From Pseudomonas sp. MMS21 TM103 (lineage in GTDB: Bacteria > Pseudomonadota > Gammaproteobacteria > Pseudomonadales > Pseudomonadaceae), in assembly GCF_022132145.1 (NCBI RefSeq), contig NZ_JAJISP010000001.1:1054001-1118000 (forward strand): DNA of 64,000 nucleotides, in the 5' to 3' direction. The notes under the pieces were generated by a model. The model saw only the letters and a list, made by a program, of their open reading frames with translations, was not told the DNA's origin and searched no databases. A program made the position numbers and the translations under genes. Within the stretch, counting starts at the first letter, position 1, and every line of letters starts with the position of its first letter. Positions 47,220-59,047 of this stretch are shown here, one piece after another.

Positions 47220-49229
47220 ATGTCCCGACTGAACCCCCGGCAGCAGGAAGCCGTGAACTATGTCGGCGGCCCTCTTTTGGTGCTCGCCGGTGCCGGTTCC
47301 GGCAAGACCAGCGTAATCACGCGCAAGATCGCCCACCTGGTGCAGAACTGCGGCATCCAGGCTCGCCACATCGTCGCCATGACTTTCACCAACAAGGCCG
47401 CCCGGGAGATGAAGGAGCGGGTCGGCAGCCTGCTCAAAGGCCCCGAGGCGCGCGGCCTGACGGTCTCGACCTTCCACAACCTGGGCATGAATATCATCCG
47501 CAAGGAGTATGCGGCGCTGGGCTACAAGCCGGGCTTCTCGATCTTCGACGAGGGCGACATCAAGGCGCTGCTCAGCGACATCATGCAGAAGGAATATTCC
47601 GGGGATGATGGCGCCGATGAGATCAAGAACTACATCGGCAGCTGGAAGAACGAACTGATCATGCCCGACCAGGCCCTGGCCGAGTCGCGCAACCCCAAGG
47701 AACAGACCGCCGCCATCGTCTACCTGCACTACCAGCGCACGCTCAAGGCCTATAACGCGGTGGACTTCGACGACCTGATCCTGATGCCGGTGAAGCTGTT
47801 CCAAGAGCACCCGGACATCCTGGAAAAGTGGCAGAACCGCATCCGCTACCTGCTGGTCGACGAATACCAGGACACCAACGCCAGCCAGTACCTGCTGGTA
47901 AAACTGCTGGTCGGCATGCGCAACCAGTTCACCGTGGTCGGCGACGACGACCAGTCGATCTACGCCTGGCGCGGCGCGCGCCCGGAAAACCTGATGCTGC
48001 TGAAGGAGGATTACCCCTCGCTGAAGGTGGTGATGCTGGAGCAGAACTACCGCTCCACCAGCCGCATCCTCAAGTGCGCCAACATCCTCATCGCCAACAA
48101 CCCCCACGCCTTCGAGAAGCAGCTGTGGAGCGAGATGGGCATGGGCGACGAGATCCGCGTGATTCGCTGCAAGAACGAGGACGCCGAATGCGAGCGGGTG
48201 GCCCTGGAGATCCTCACCGAGCACCTGCGCACCGACCGCCCCTACAGCGACTACGCGATTCTCTACCGCGGCAACTACCAGGCCAAGCTGATGGAGCTGA
48301 AGCTGCAGCACCACCAGATTCCCTATCGCCTGAGTGGCGGCACCAGCTTCTTCGCCCGTCAGGAGGTGAAGGACCTGATGAGCTACTTCCGTCTGCTGGT
48401 CAACCCGGACGATGACAACGCCTTTCTGCGGGTGATCAACGTGCCGCGCCGCGAGATCGGCTCCACCACCCTGGAAAAACTCGGCAACTACGCCACCGGG
48501 CGCAAGATCAGCATGTACGCCGCCGCCGGCGAGATGGGCCTGGGCGAACACCTGGACGCGCGCTTTACCGAACGCCTGGCGCGCTTTACCAGGTGGATGG
48601 ACCGGGTGCGCCAGGAGTGCGCGCAGAACGATCCGATCGCCGCGATCCGCAGCATGGTGATGGACATCGACTACGAGAACTGGCTGCGCCAGAACGCCTC
48701 CAGCGACAAGGTCGCCGACGCGCGCATGGGCAACGTCTGGTTCCTCGTCGAGGCGCTGAAGAACACCCTGGAGCGCGACGAAGAAGGCGAAATGACCATC
48801 GAGGACGCCATCGGCAAGCTGGTCTTGCGCGACATGCTCGAGCGTCAGCAGGAGGAAGAGGAAGGCGCCGAAGGCGTGCAGATGATGACCCTGCACGCCT
48901 CCAAGGGCCTGGAATATCCGTCGGTGTACATCCTCGGCGTGGAGGAGGAAATCCTCCCGCACCGCTCCAGCATCGAGGCCGATACCGTCGAGGAAGAGCG
49001 CCGCCTGGCCTACGTCGGCATCACCCGCGCCAAGCGCAACCTGACCATGACCTTCGCCGCCAAGCGCAAGCAGTACGGCGAGATCATCGAGTGCTCGCCA
49101 AGCCGCTTTCTCGATGAGCTACCGCCCGAAGACCTGGTCTGGGAAGGCCAGGACGACGCCCCCCCCGAAGTCAAGGCCGCCACCGGCAACTCGGCGCTGG
49201 CCAACATGCGCGCCATGCTGAAAAAATAA
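47220..49229 (+). CDS. rep: ATP-dependent DNA helicase Rep
   Basis: UvrD-like superfamily 1 helicase that clears proteins ahead of the replisome. It is 669 residues. Walker A is AGAGSGKTSVI, motif II VDEYQDTN, motif III GDDDQSIYAWRGA, motif IV/V in MMTLHASKGLEYPSVYILGV, and motif VI YVGITRAKRNL. The start MSRLNPRQQEAVNYVGGPLL is the family start. It ends 27 nt before xpt. Confidence 0.97.
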   Translation: MSRLNPRQQEAVNYVGGPLLVLAGAGSGKTSVITRKIAHLVQNCGIQARHIVAMTFTNKAAREMKERVGSLLKGPEARGLTVSTFHNLGMNIIRKEYAALGYKPGFSIFDEGDIKALLSDIMQKEYSGDDGADEIKNYIGSWKNELIMPDQALAESRNPKEQTAAIVYLHYQRTLKAYNAVDFDDLILMPVKLFQEHPDILEKWQNRIRYLLVDEYQDTNASQYLLVKLLVGMRNQFTVVGDDDQSIYAWRGARPENLMLLKEDYPSLKVVMLEQNYRSTSRILKCANILIANNPHAFEKQLWSEMGMGDEIRVIRCKNEDAECERVALEILTEHLRTDRPYSDYAILYRGNYQAKLMELKLQHHQIPYRLSGGTSFFARQEVKDLMSYFRLLVNPDDDNAFLRVINVPRREIGSTTLEKLGNYATGRKISMYAAAGEMGLGEHLDARFTERLARFTRWMDRVRQECAQNDPIAAIRSMVMDIDYENWLRQNASSDKVADARMGNVWFLVEALKNTLERDEEGEMTIEDAIGKLVLRDMLERQQEEEEGAEGVQMMTLHASKGLEYPSVYILGVEEEILPHRSSIEADTVEEERRLAYVGITRAKRNLTMTFAAKRKQYGEIIECSPSRFLDELPPEDLVWEGQDDAPPEVKAATGNSALANMRAMLKK

Positions 49230-51936
<2,707 letters not shown>

Positions 51937-52021
51937 CTGGCGATTCCCGACTGCATCCCTGAGAGTTTCAGTCTGGACCCTGCAACAGGCTTTGCATGAC
52001 AACAGCGCGGCGCCCAACGCA

Positions 52022-52045
52022 AAAAGCCGCCCGAAGGCGGCTTTT
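52022..52045 (-). terminator. Rho-independent terminator of cytochrome c5
   Basis: Stem AAAAGCCGCC / GGCGGCTTTT with a CGAA loop, T-rich on both sides, 17 nt past the cytochrome gene stop on the minus strand. Confidence 0.8.
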
Positions 52046-52061
52046 ATCGCAGCGCTGGATC

Positions 52062-52478
52062 TTACAGGCCGGACATCTTCTCGATGGCGGCGCGCAGCTC
52101 GTCATCCGAGCAGTCGGCACAGGTGCCCTTCGGCGGCATCGCGTTCAGACCCGCGATCGCATTCGCCAGCAAGCCATCGACACCATTGGTCGCACGAGCC
52201 TGCCACGCCGGCGTGTCACCGACCTTCGGTGCGCCGAGCACGCCAGAGGTATGGCAAGCGGCACAGTGCTTGGCAATGACGTCGTCTGCAGTGCGCGCAG
52301 CGCCACCAGCAGCGGCGGCCACGGTCTCGATGCCCTTGCATTCTTCGCCCATGATGCAGACTTCACCAACCGGCTTCAGACGTTCGGCGATGGCCTCATC
52401 GGTCGTGGCCTGAGCAGTCACGGCCCACATTGCCAAGACGGCAGCCGGCGCTACCAGCATTTTCTTAATCAGATTCAC
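52062..52478 (-). CDS. cycB: Cytochrome c5
   Basis: A 138-residue periplasmic c-type cytochrome. A signal peptide (MNLIKKMLVAPAAVLAMWAV, cleavage near AQA-TT) is followed by a single haem site CAACH in KHCAACHTSG and the axial Met in GLNAMPPKGTCADCSDDE, where two cysteines make the disulfide typical of cytochrome c5. The start is GTG after GAGGGTGTACC. An electron carrier in respiration; partners unknown here. Confidence 0.92.
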   Translation of the reverse strand: MNLIKKMLVAPAAVLAMWAVTAQATTDEAIAERLKPVGEVCIMGEECKGIETVAAAAGGAARTADDVIAKHCAACHTSGVLGAPKVGDTPAWQARATNGVDGLLANAIAGLNAMPPKGTCADCSDDELRAAIEKMSGL

Positions 52479-52598
52479 GGTACACCCTCATCGTGGCTAG
52501 TCACGCCCGCGGCCACGGTTTCGCGAGCGGGCGACAGTATAACGGGAAGCCTGCCAGGCTGAAACAACCCAGATTGTCGCAGGCCGGCACGCTGCCGC

Positions 52599-53147
52599 TT
52601 AGAAATTCGCCGGAGTAGTGGCGCTGATCAGCCGCGCCGGTTGCTCAAACGGATTGCGGAAGCGGTGCGGCCGGGTGCTCTCGAAGTAGTAACTGTCGCC
52701 TGGCTCGAGAATGAATACCTGCTCGCCGACGGTCAGTTCGAGGCGCCCTTCCACCAGCAGGCCGGTTTCCTCGCCTTCATGGGTGTACATATCGTCGCCG
52801 GTATCGGAACCGACCGGATAGGTTTCGTCGAGCAGGGTAATCGCCCGGTTCGGGTGGGTCTTGCCCACCAGCTTCATGCTGATCGCACCACTGTGGATAT
52901 CCGTGAGCTCGCCTGCCCGGTAGACCACCTGGGTCAGGTTGTCCTGCTCAGCGTCCTGGGAGAAGAACTCCACCAGCGACATGGGGATACCCGCCAACAC
53001 CTTTTTCAGCGAACTGATCGAGGGGCTCACGCTGTTCTTCTCGATCATCGAAATAGTGCTGTTGGTGACGCCTGCCCGCTTAGCGAGTTCACGCTGGGAA
53101 AGGCCTTTGAGTTTGCGAATGGATTGCAGTCGAATACCGACGTCCAA
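52599..53147 (-). CDS. pauR: PauR, Cro/CI-cupin polyamine regulator
   Basis: A 182-residue regulator with an N-terminal HTH (IRLQSIRKLKGLSQRELAKR; VTNSTISMIEKNSVSPSISS) and a C-terminal cupin domain (YTHEGEETGLLVEGRLELTV; EPGDSYYFESTRPHRFRNPF). Length and context match PauR of P. aeruginosa, the repressor of polyamine-catabolism (pau) genes. The start is TTG with GAGGGGG 9 nt upstream; no ATG fits the family length. It sits next to dadX and in the same neighbourhood as PauB-like and KauB genes, which fits the role. Confidence 0.92.
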   Translation of the reverse strand: MDVGIRLQSIRKLKGLSQRELAKRAGVTNSTISMIEKNSVSPSISSLKKVLAGIPMSLVEFFSQDAEQDNLTQVVYRAGELTDIHSGAISMKLVGKTHPNRAITLLDETYPVGSDTGDDMYTHEGEETGLLVEGRLELTVGEQVFILEPGDSYYFESTRPHRFRNPFEQPARLISATTPANF

Positions 53148-53248
53148 TGCTGGAGCCCCCTCGGGAAGATACGGAAAAGTGTCCGTATCATGGCAACAGC
53201 GTTCAGTATTTACAACACCCTGATTGCAATTCCTGCCCAGTAGCGGGC

Positions 53249-54322
53249 TCAGCCCTCGGAATAGAGCAGCGGCACCCGGCGCAGGTTGCAGAAAAGCTGG
53301 TAGGGAATGCTGCCGGCGCGGATCGCCACGTCGCTGGCGAGGATATTCCGCCCCCACAACTCGACCCGACTACCGAGACCGGCGCCGGGCAGGTCGCTGA
53401 GATCGACGCAGAGCATGTCCATCGAGACCCGGCCGATCAGCCGGCTCGGCAGGCCATCGACCAGCACCGGGGTGCCGGTCGGCGCATGCCGCGGGTAGCC
53501 GTCGGCATAGCCCATGGCGACCACGCCAACGCGGGTCGGCCGCTCGGTGACGAAGCGCGCGCCATAGCCGACCGGCTCGTCGGCCGGCAGTTCGCGCACG
53601 CTGATGATCTTCGATTCCAGGGTCATGACCGGCTGCAACTGGGCGGCCACGGCCTGCGTCTGTTCGAACGGCGTGGCGCCGTAGAGCATGATGCCGGGGC
53701 GCACCCAGTCGCTTGGTATCTGCGGCCAACCGAGCACGGCCGGCGAGTTGCGCAGGCTAATTTCCGCCGCCAAGCCCTGGCGCGCCTGCTCGAACACTGC
53801 CAGTTGCTCGGTGCTGCGCGGGCAATCCAGCTCGTCGGCACGGGCGAAGTGGCTCATCAGCACGATCTTCGCCACCTTGCCGCTGGCCAGCAGGCGGCGA
53901 TAGGCCGCCTGGTAGTCGGCCGGATGCAGGCCGACACGGTGCATGCCCGAGTCCATCTTCAGCCACACCGTCAGCGGCGTACCCACGGACGAACGCTCGA
54001 TGGCCTCCAGCTGCCACAGTGAGTGCACCACGCACCAGAAGCCATGCTGCTCGATCAGGGCCAGCTCGTCCGCCTCGAAGAAGCCTTCCAGCAACAGGAT
54101 CGGCCCGCGAATGCCGGCTTCGCGCAGCTGCAGGGCCTCTTCGATGCAGGCCACAGCGAAACCGTCGGCCTCGGCTTCCAGCGCCTGCGCGCAGCGCACC
54201 GCGCCATGTCCATAAGCATCGGCCTTGATCACCGCCAGCGCCTTGGCGCCGGTGACCTCACGGGCTAACCGATAGTTGTGACGCAGGGCTTGCAGGTCGA
54301 TCAGGGCACGGGCTGGACGCAT
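53249..54322 (-). CDS. dadX: Catabolic alanine racemase
   Basis: PLP enzyme that converts L-alanine to D-alanine for DadA. It is 357 residues. Lys33 in [13 protein letters not shown] holds PLP; the catalytic Tyr is in VGYGARFV and the C-terminal [19 protein letters not shown] region is intact. It follows dadA and the broken ridA-like gene but a terminator stands in front of it, so its level may depend on read-through. It lies upstream of pauR on the same strand. Confidence 0.97.
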   Translation of the reverse strand: MRPARALIDLQALRHNYRLAREVTGAKALAVIKADAYGHGAVRCAQALEAEADGFAVACIEEALQLREAGIRGPILLLEGFFEADELALIEQHGFWCVVHSLWQLEAIERSSVGTPLTVWLKMDSGMHRVGLHPADYQAAYRRLLASGKVAKIVLMSHFARADELDCPRSTEQLAVFEQARQGLAAEISLRNSPAVLGWPQIPSDWVRPGIMLYGATPFEQTQAVAAQLQPVMTLESKIISVRELPADEPVGYGARFVTERPTRVGVVAMGYADGYPRHAPTGTPVLVDGLPSRLIGRVSMDMLCVDLSDLPGAGLGSRVELWGRNILASDVAIRAGSIPYQLFCNLRRVPLLYSEG

Positions 54323-54394
54323 GGCAGGGCACTTCTTGTCGTTGAATAGCGGGGGATGCTGCGCATCGATCCCGGGGTTCGCGGATTGCTGATT

Positions 54395-54420
54395 AAAAAA
54401 GCCCGGCGGGACAGCCGGGC
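54395..54420 (-). terminator. Rho-independent terminator between ridA-like gene and dadX
   Basis: Stem GCCCGGC / GCCGGGC with a five-base loop followed by six T residues on the minus strand. It would cut the dadA transcript ahead of dadX. Confidence 0.8.
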
Positions 54421-54449
54421 AAAAGCCAACAGAATTGGCGTGCAGAGGC

Positions 54450-54787
54450 TCAGACCGCTGCCACCACCATCATCTCGACCAGCACAGCGGGCGTGTACAT
54501 CGCCGCCTCGACGCAGATGCGGCCAGGCGCGGCGCCTGGCGTGACCCAGGCGTCATAGACCTGGTTGAGACCGGCGTAGTCGCGCGCCATGTCCTTGAGG
54601 TAGATGGTCACGACTTGTCGCTGCCGGCCTCGGCCAGCATCGCATCGATGTTGGCCAGGGTCTCGCGGGTCTGCTGCACGATATCGCCGCGGTAATCATC
54701 TGCCAACTGCCCGGCCAGGTAGACCGTGCCGTTGTGGATGTTGATTTCGCTGTAACGGGTTTCAGTGCGCAGGCGCTGGATTGACAT
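54450..54787 (-). pseudogene. Frameshifted RidA-family deaminase gene of the dad cluster
   Basis: The first part reads [20 protein letters not shown] then TVYLAGQLADDYRGDIVQQT and ANIDAMLAEAGSDKS, the normal start of the RidA-like protein encoded beside dadA. A TGA follows directly. In another frame the remainder is complete: VVTIYLKDMARDYAGLNQVY, DAWVTPGAAPGRICVEAAMY and [14 protein letters not shown], then TGA. About four codons plus one base are missing around GACAAGTCGTGACC compared with the homologue I recall. The start overlaps the end of dadA by 26 bases. RidA proteins clear reactive enamines made by PLP enzymes. A sequencing error cannot be excluded. Confidence 0.85.
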
Positions 54788-56060
54788 GCTTCGCGGCCTC
54801 TGGGGAACGGCTGTAACGGAAGATATCCAGGCCCTCGCTGCTGATCTGCGGGCGTCTCGATGCCATCAAGTCGGCGAGGAAACGACCGGAGCCGCAGGCC
54901 ATGGTCCAGCCCAGCGTGCCGTGGCCGGTATTCAGGAACAAATTGCTGAAGCCGGTGGCACCGACGATCGGCGTGCCATCCGGGGTGGCCGGACGCAGGC
55001 CGGTCCAGAACTCTGCCTGCTGGAGATCGCCACCTTGCGGGTAGAGGTCGGCGGTGATCATTTCCAGGGTCGCGCGGCGGCGCGGGTTCAGGCTCAGGTC
55101 GAAACCGGCGATCTCGGCCATGCCGCCGACCCGGATGCGATTGTCGAAGCGGGTGATGGCGACCTTGTAGGTCTCATCGAGGATGGTCGAAGTCGGCGCC
55201 ATGTCGCCATTGGTGATCGGCACAGTCAGCGAATAGCCCTTGAGCGGGTAGATGGGCGCGCGAATGCCCAGCGGCTTGAGCAGCTGCGGGCTGTAGCTGC
55301 CAAGGGCCAGCACGTAGCGATCGGCGGTTTCCAGCTTGCCATCGATCCATACGCCATTGATCCGGTCGCCAGCAAAGTCCAGGCGTTCGATGGTCTGGCC
55401 AAAGCGGAACTCGACGCCCAGCTGCTTGGCCATCTCGGCCAGCTTGGTGGTGAACATCTGGCAGTCGCCGGTCTGGTCGTTGGGCAGGCGCAGGGCACCG
55501 GCCAGCTTGTGCTTGACCCCGGCCAGGGCCGGCTCGACCCGGACGATGCCTTCGCGGTCGAGCAGCTCGAAGGGCACGCCCGACTGCTTGAGCACGGCGA
55601 TGTCCTTGGCCGCGTTGTCGACCTGAGCCTGGGTGCGGAACAGCTGGGTGGTGCCCAGGCGGCGGCCTTCATAGCCGATGCCGGTCTCGGCACGCAGCTC
55701 GTCGAGGCAGTCGCGGCTGTACTCGGACAAGCGCACCATGCGCTCCTTGTTCACCGCATAGCGGCTGGCGGTGCAGTTGCGCAGCATCTGCGCCATCCAC
55801 AGGTACTGGTCGATATCGGCGGTGGCCTTGATCGCCAGCGGAGCGTGCTTCTGCAGCAGCCACTTGATGGCTTTCAGCGGCACGCCCGGCGCAGCCCAGG
55901 GCGAGGCATAACCGGGGGAGACCTGGCCGGCGTTGGCGAAGCTGGTTTCCAGGGCAGGGCCGTCCTGACGGTCGACGACCACCACCTCGAAGCCCTGGCG
56001 AGCCAGGTAGTACGCACTCGCCACACCCACCACACCGCTACCCAGTACCAGAACCCGCAT
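54762..56060 (-). CDS. dadA: D-amino acid dehydrogenase, small subunit
   Basis: Membrane-associated FAD enzyme that oxidises D-alanine (and other D-amino acids) to pyruvate, passing electrons to quinones. It is 432 residues from [12 protein letters not shown], the length I recall for P. aeruginosa. An ATG two codons earlier abuts GAGGAG, while this second ATG has the correct 6-nt spacing and is preferred. The FAD-binding [19 protein letters not shown] and the C-terminal [19 protein letters not shown] are clear. Divergent from its activator dadR. Confidence 0.97.
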   Translation of the reverse strand: MRVLVLGSGVVGVASAYYLARQGFEVVVVDRQDGPALETSFANAGQVSPGYASPWAAPGVPLKAIKWLLQKHAPLAIKATADIDQYLWMAQMLRNCTASRYAVNKERMVRLSEYSRDCLDELRAETGIGYEGRRLGTTQLFRTQAQVDNAAKDIAVLKQSGVPFELLDREGIVRVEPALAGVKHKLAGALRLPNDQTGDCQMFTTKLAEMAKQLGVEFRFGQTIERLDFAGDRINGVWIDGKLETADRYVLALGSYSPQLLKPLGIRAPIYPLKGYSLTVPITNGDMAPTSTILDETYKVAITRFDNRIRVGGMAEIAGFDLSLNPRRRATLEMITADLYPQGGDLQQAEFWTGLRPATPDGTPIVGATGFSNLFLNTGHGTLGWTMACGSGRFLADLMASRRPQISSEGLDIFRYSRSPEAAKHVNPAPAH

Positions 56061-56215
56061 CGTCATCTCCTCGCCGCGACTATGCGCTGGCGTTTTTTGT
56101 TTTGAGCGTTGATGCGCGCAGTATATTGAGCACTAGCCAGTGCCTTTCACTATATATATAACTATATTTGGCGAGAATTCTTGGCAAAATCGACTTAAAC
56201 GGAGGGGCATCCCCC
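56061..56215. promoter_or_regulatory. Divergent dadA/dadR promoter region, AT-rich
   Basis: About 150 bp, much poorer in GC than its flanks, with alternating TA runs around 56150-56168. Lrp-family proteins bind such flexible AT-rich DNA. Exact -10/-35 elements were not resolved. Confidence 0.5.
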
Positions 56216-56704
56216 ATGCGCACCCAGCATCAGAGCCGTCGCGAACTGGACAAGATCGACCGCAATATCCTGCGTCTACTGCAGGAGGACGGGCGTATCT
56301 CCTTCACCGAACTGGGCGAACGGGTCGGCTTATCGACCACGCCCTGCACCGAGCGGGTCCGCCGCCTGGAGCGCGAAGGCATCATCATGGGCTACCACGC
56401 CCGCCTCAATCCGCAGTACCTCAAGGCCAGCCTGCTGGTGTTCGTCGAAATCAGCCTGGACTACAAGTCCGGCGACACCTTCGAGGAGTTCCGCCGCGCC
56501 GTGCTCAAGCTGCCGCATGTGCTGGAGTGCCACCTGGTCTCCGGCGACTTCGACTACCTGGTGAAAGCGCGGATCAACGAGATGGCCAGCTACCGCAAGC
56601 TGCTCGGCGACATACTGCTCAAGCTGCCGCACGTGCGCGAGTCGAAGAGTTACATCGTCATGGAGGAGGTCAAGGAATCGCTGACGCTACCCATTGCGGA
56701 ATAG
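56216..56704 (+). CDS. dadR: DadR, Lrp/AsnC-family regulator of the dad operon
   Basis: A 162-residue Lrp-type regulator. The HTH is KIDRNILRLLQEDGRISFTE with LGERVGLSTTPCTERVRRLE, and the RAM effector domain follows (YLKASLLVFVEISLDY; VSGDFDYLVKARINEMASY). In P. aeruginosa it activates dadAX in response to L-alanine. A GGAGGGG lies 9 nt before the ATG; an upstream in-frame codon is weaker. The AT-rich stretch (TATATATATAACTATATT) before it, between dadA and dadR, is the likely operator region. Confidence 0.95.
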   Translation: MRTQHQSRRELDKIDRNILRLLQEDGRISFTELGERVGLSTTPCTERVRRLEREGIIMGYHARLNPQYLKASLLVFVEISLDYKSGDTFEEFRRAVLKLPHVLECHLVSGDFDYLVKARINEMASYRKLLGDILLKLPHVRESKSYIVMEEVKESLTLPIAE

Positions 56705-56726
56705 CTCGCCGGCGGCGCGGCGCAGC

Positions 56727-57080
56727 CTACACCAGCACCTGGCGGGTGCTGGCGATCAGCTGGTGTACCTGCCGTTCGACATGCGCCTCGATCGGCGTCT
56801 CCGGCCCTCGCCCATGCGGACAGGGCAGGCTTTTGCTCGTGCCGAACAGGCGACAGATCAACGGCCGCTGGTCGTAGACCTCGCAGCCCTGCGGCCCGAG
56901 GTGCACGCAATCCAGTTCGGCCAGCGCGGCGTCATGGGCGGCATCGCTTTTCACCGGCAGACGGGCCATCTCCTCGGATGAGGCAGTGACCGGTCCACAG
57001 CAATCGTGACAGCCGGGCACGCAGGCGAAACTGGGAATCTGCAAACGCAACTGGTCAATCTTGCGGCTGGTGCAACTCAT
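56727..57080 (-). CDS. YkgJ-family cysteine-cluster protein
   Basis: A 117-residue protein with the CxxxCxxCC-type zinc/iron-chelating domain: CVPGCHDCCGP near the N-terminus, then CVHLGPQGCEVYDQRPLICR with the remaining cysteines. No known function. The ATG has GGAG 7 nt upstream; a longer frame exists but begins outside the conserved domain. It converges with dadR. Confidence 0.85.
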   Translation of the reverse strand: MSCTSRKIDQLRLQIPSFACVPGCHDCCGPVTASSEEMARLPVKSDAAHDAALAELDCVHLGPQGCEVYDQRPLICRLFGTSKSLPCPHGRGPETPIEAHVERQVHQLIASTRQVLV

Positions 57081-57255
57081 GGCAGCGCTCCTGACTGAAT
57101 GGCGGCATGGTAACCGCTGGCCGGCCATACTCGCGGCGAATCCACCGGCTTTACCGACGAAACTCGGATTATTTGCCGATTGCCTCTTGGCGTTTGGCGA
57201 AGTTGACGCTTATTCTTCGTAAAATTTTCCAAACACAATAATCAGGATTTCACAC

Positions 57256-58569
57256 ATGAACGCCCGCGTTCACCAACCGGTCCACAACATCCAGCACGCC
57301 GCCTCCTACTACGCCGCCAGCGCCAATCGGCAACTGGCCTATCCAGCACTGGAGGGTGAGCTGCGCGCTGACGTTTGCATTGTCGGCGGAGGTTTTTCCG
57401 GCCTCAACACGGCAATCGAGCTGGCCCAGAAAGGCCTCTCGGTGGTGTTGCTCGAGGCCCACAAGATCGGCTGGGGCGCCAGCGGGCGCAATGGCGGCCA
57501 GCTGATTCGCGGGGTCGGCCATGGCGTCGAGCAGTTCGAGCCGGTGATCGGTGCCGAGGGCGTGCGTGAGTTGAAGCTGATGGGCCTGGAGGCGGTGGAA
57601 ATCGTCCGCCGCCGGGTCGCGCAGTTCAATATCGACTGCGACCTGACCTGGGGCTATTGCGACCTGGCCAACAAGCCCAGCCACCTGAACGGCTTCGCCG
57701 CCGAAAAGGCCGAGCTGGAAAGCCTCGGCTACCACCATGAACTGCGCCTGCTGCAGCCGCAGCAGATGCACGAGGTGGTCGGCTCCGAGCGCTACGTCGG
57801 CGGCCTGATCGACATGGGCTCGGGGCACCTGCACCCGCTCAACCTGGCCCTCGGCGAAGCCGCCGCCGCGCAGTCGCTGGGCGTGCAGCTGTTCGAGGAC
57901 TCGACGGTCACGCGCATCGACTACGGCAGCGAGGTCCGGGTCCACACCGCCCAAGGCGTGGTGCGTGCGGCTCACCTGGTGCTCGGCTGCAACGCCTACC
58001 TGGGCCAGCTGAACCCGACCCTCGGCGGCAAGGTACTCCCCGCCGGCAGCTACGTGATCGCCACCGAGCCGCTTTCCGAGGCCGAAGCCCGCGCCATCAT
58101 TCCGCAGAACATGGCGCTGTGCGACCAGCGCGTGGCCCTCGACTACTACCGCCTGTCCGCCGATCGGCGCCTGCTGTTCGGTGGTGCCTGCCATTACTCC
58201 GGACGCGACCCGGCGGACATCGCCGGCTACATGCGCCCGAAAATGCTGGCCGTCTTCCCCCACCTGAAAGACGTCAGGATCGACTACCAGTGGGGCGGGA
58301 TGATCGGCATCGGCGCCAACCGCCTGCCGCAGATCGGTCGGCTCAAGAACCAGGCCAACGTCTACTATGCCCAGGCCTATTCCGGCCACGGCGTCAACGC
58401 CACCCACCTGGCCGGCAAACTGCTGGCCGAGGCCATCGCCGGCCAGGCCAGCCGCGGCTTCGACCTGTTCGCCCAGGTGCCGCACATGACCTTCCCGGGC
58501 GGCCAGCACCTGCGCTCGCCGTTGCTGGCCCTGGGCATGCTCTGGCATCGCCTGAAAGAACTGCTGTAA
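57256..58569 (+). CDS. FAD-dependent gamma-glutamylpolyamine oxidase (PauB-like)
   Basis: A 437-residue flavoprotein of the DAO/PuuB family. The FAD site is VCIVGGGFSGLNTAIELAQK, followed by GWGASGRNGGQL and the C-terminal VYYAQAYSGHGVNATHLAGK. Position and sequence match PauB4 of P. aeruginosa, one of several oxidases that convert gamma-glutamylputrescine (or cadaverine) to the aldehyde later taken by KauB. AGGATTT lies before the ATG. It converges with the DUF1127 gene, and a strong hairpin lies between them. Confidence 0.9.
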   Translation: MNARVHQPVHNIQHAASYYAASANRQLAYPALEGELRADVCIVGGGFSGLNTAIELAQKGLSVVLLEAHKIGWGASGRNGGQLIRGVGHGVEQFEPVIGAEGVRELKLMGLEAVEIVRRRVAQFNIDCDLTWGYCDLANKPSHLNGFAAEKAELESLGYHHELRLLQPQQMHEVVGSERYVGGLIDMGSGHLHPLNLALGEAAAAQSLGVQLFEDSTVTRIDYGSEVRVHTAQGVVRAAHLVLGCNAYLGQLNPTLGGKVLPAGSYVIATEPLSEAEARAIIPQNMALCDQRVALDYYRLSADRRLLFGGACHYSGRDPADIAGYMRPKMLAVFPHLKDVRIDYQWGGMIGIGANRLPQIGRLKNQANVYYAQAYSGHGVNATHLAGKLLAEAIAGQASRGFDLFAQVPHMTFPGGQHLRSPLLALGMLWHRLKELL

Positions 58570-58579
58570 CCCCACCAAC

Positions 58580-58616
58580 GGCCCGCCGCGCTGCCGCCAT
58601 GGCGGCGCGGCGGGCC
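58580..58616. terminator. GC-rich palindrome between converging genes
   Basis: Arms GGCCCGCCGCGC and GCGCGGCGGGCC enclose an inner palindrome GCCGCCATGGCGGC, giving a very stable hairpin without a T run. Its place between two gene ends suggests a bidirectional stop. Confidence 0.55.
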
Positions 58617-58621
58617 GCCAG

Positions 58622-58867
58622 CTAGAGCTTCCAGAACGGTCGCAAGGCTTCGCGACGCGCCTGTTCGGCGCTCAACCCGACATCCTTGAGCTGCTCCGCG
58701 CTCAACTCCAGCAGTGCGCGGCGGGTGCTCAGGCGGCGGCGGAACAACCGCCAACGCTCGCCCAGGGTCGCCGCCGCGCGGCCCTCACCATTCAGCCGCC
58801 CGCTACGGGCCGCCCCCTGCAACTCCTCCGACGCCAGTGTCAGCCGTACATCGCTCAGCCCGTTCAT
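58622..58867 (-). CDS. DUF1127 domain small protein
   Basis: An 81-residue protein. The first 38 residues are variable; the rest is a DUF1127 domain, RWRLFRRRLSTRRALLELSA then EQLKDVGLSAEQARREALRP FW. DUF1127 proteins are short arginine-rich proteins; some act in RNA binding and phosphate or carbon regulation in alphaproteobacteria. ATG with AGGAG 7 nt upstream is preferred over an earlier in-frame codon. It is divergent from the MocR-type regulator, with 180 bp in between. Confidence 0.88.
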   Translation of the reverse strand: MNGLSDVRLTLASEELQGAARSGRLNGEGRAAATLGERWRLFRRRLSTRRALLELSAEQLKDVGLSAEQARREALRPFWKL

Positions 58868-58953
58868 CGCCTGCTCCTGCCCGAAAGCCTTATGGGAGAC
58901 CATGATGGCGGGCGGCGAAAAACCATGACAGACTCAAAATTATCTTATGTGAT

Positions 58954-59010
58954 CCATACAGATCCCGCCGAAACGCCTCTGAATGGCAGATTTATCGCCG
59001 ATCTGTATGG
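58954..59010. promoter_or_regulatory. 11-bp inverted repeat, likely MocR operator
   Basis: CCATACAGATC at 58954-58964 and its exact complement GATCTGTATGG at 59000-59010 stand 46 bp centre to centre, in an AT-richer region between the divergent DUF1127 and MocR genes. No functional MocR site is known to me for this family, so the operator role is inferred from position and symmetry. Confidence 0.6.
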
Positions 59011-59047
59011 CTATGTGCATAGCCAGATAAACCGCGGAGCAACTGTC

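Noticed and set aside
56140..56170. TA-rich stretch before dadR as an origin or attachment site
   Set aside because: No repeats, integrase gene or DnaA boxes nearby; an Lrp-type operator in a divergent promoter explains it better.
58926..59047. Longer N-terminus for the MocR regulator
   Set aside because: The 41 codons are open, but there is no ribosome-binding site at the upstream ATG, the DNA holds the inverted repeat, and the GntR domain begins at the GGAG-preceded ATG at 59048.
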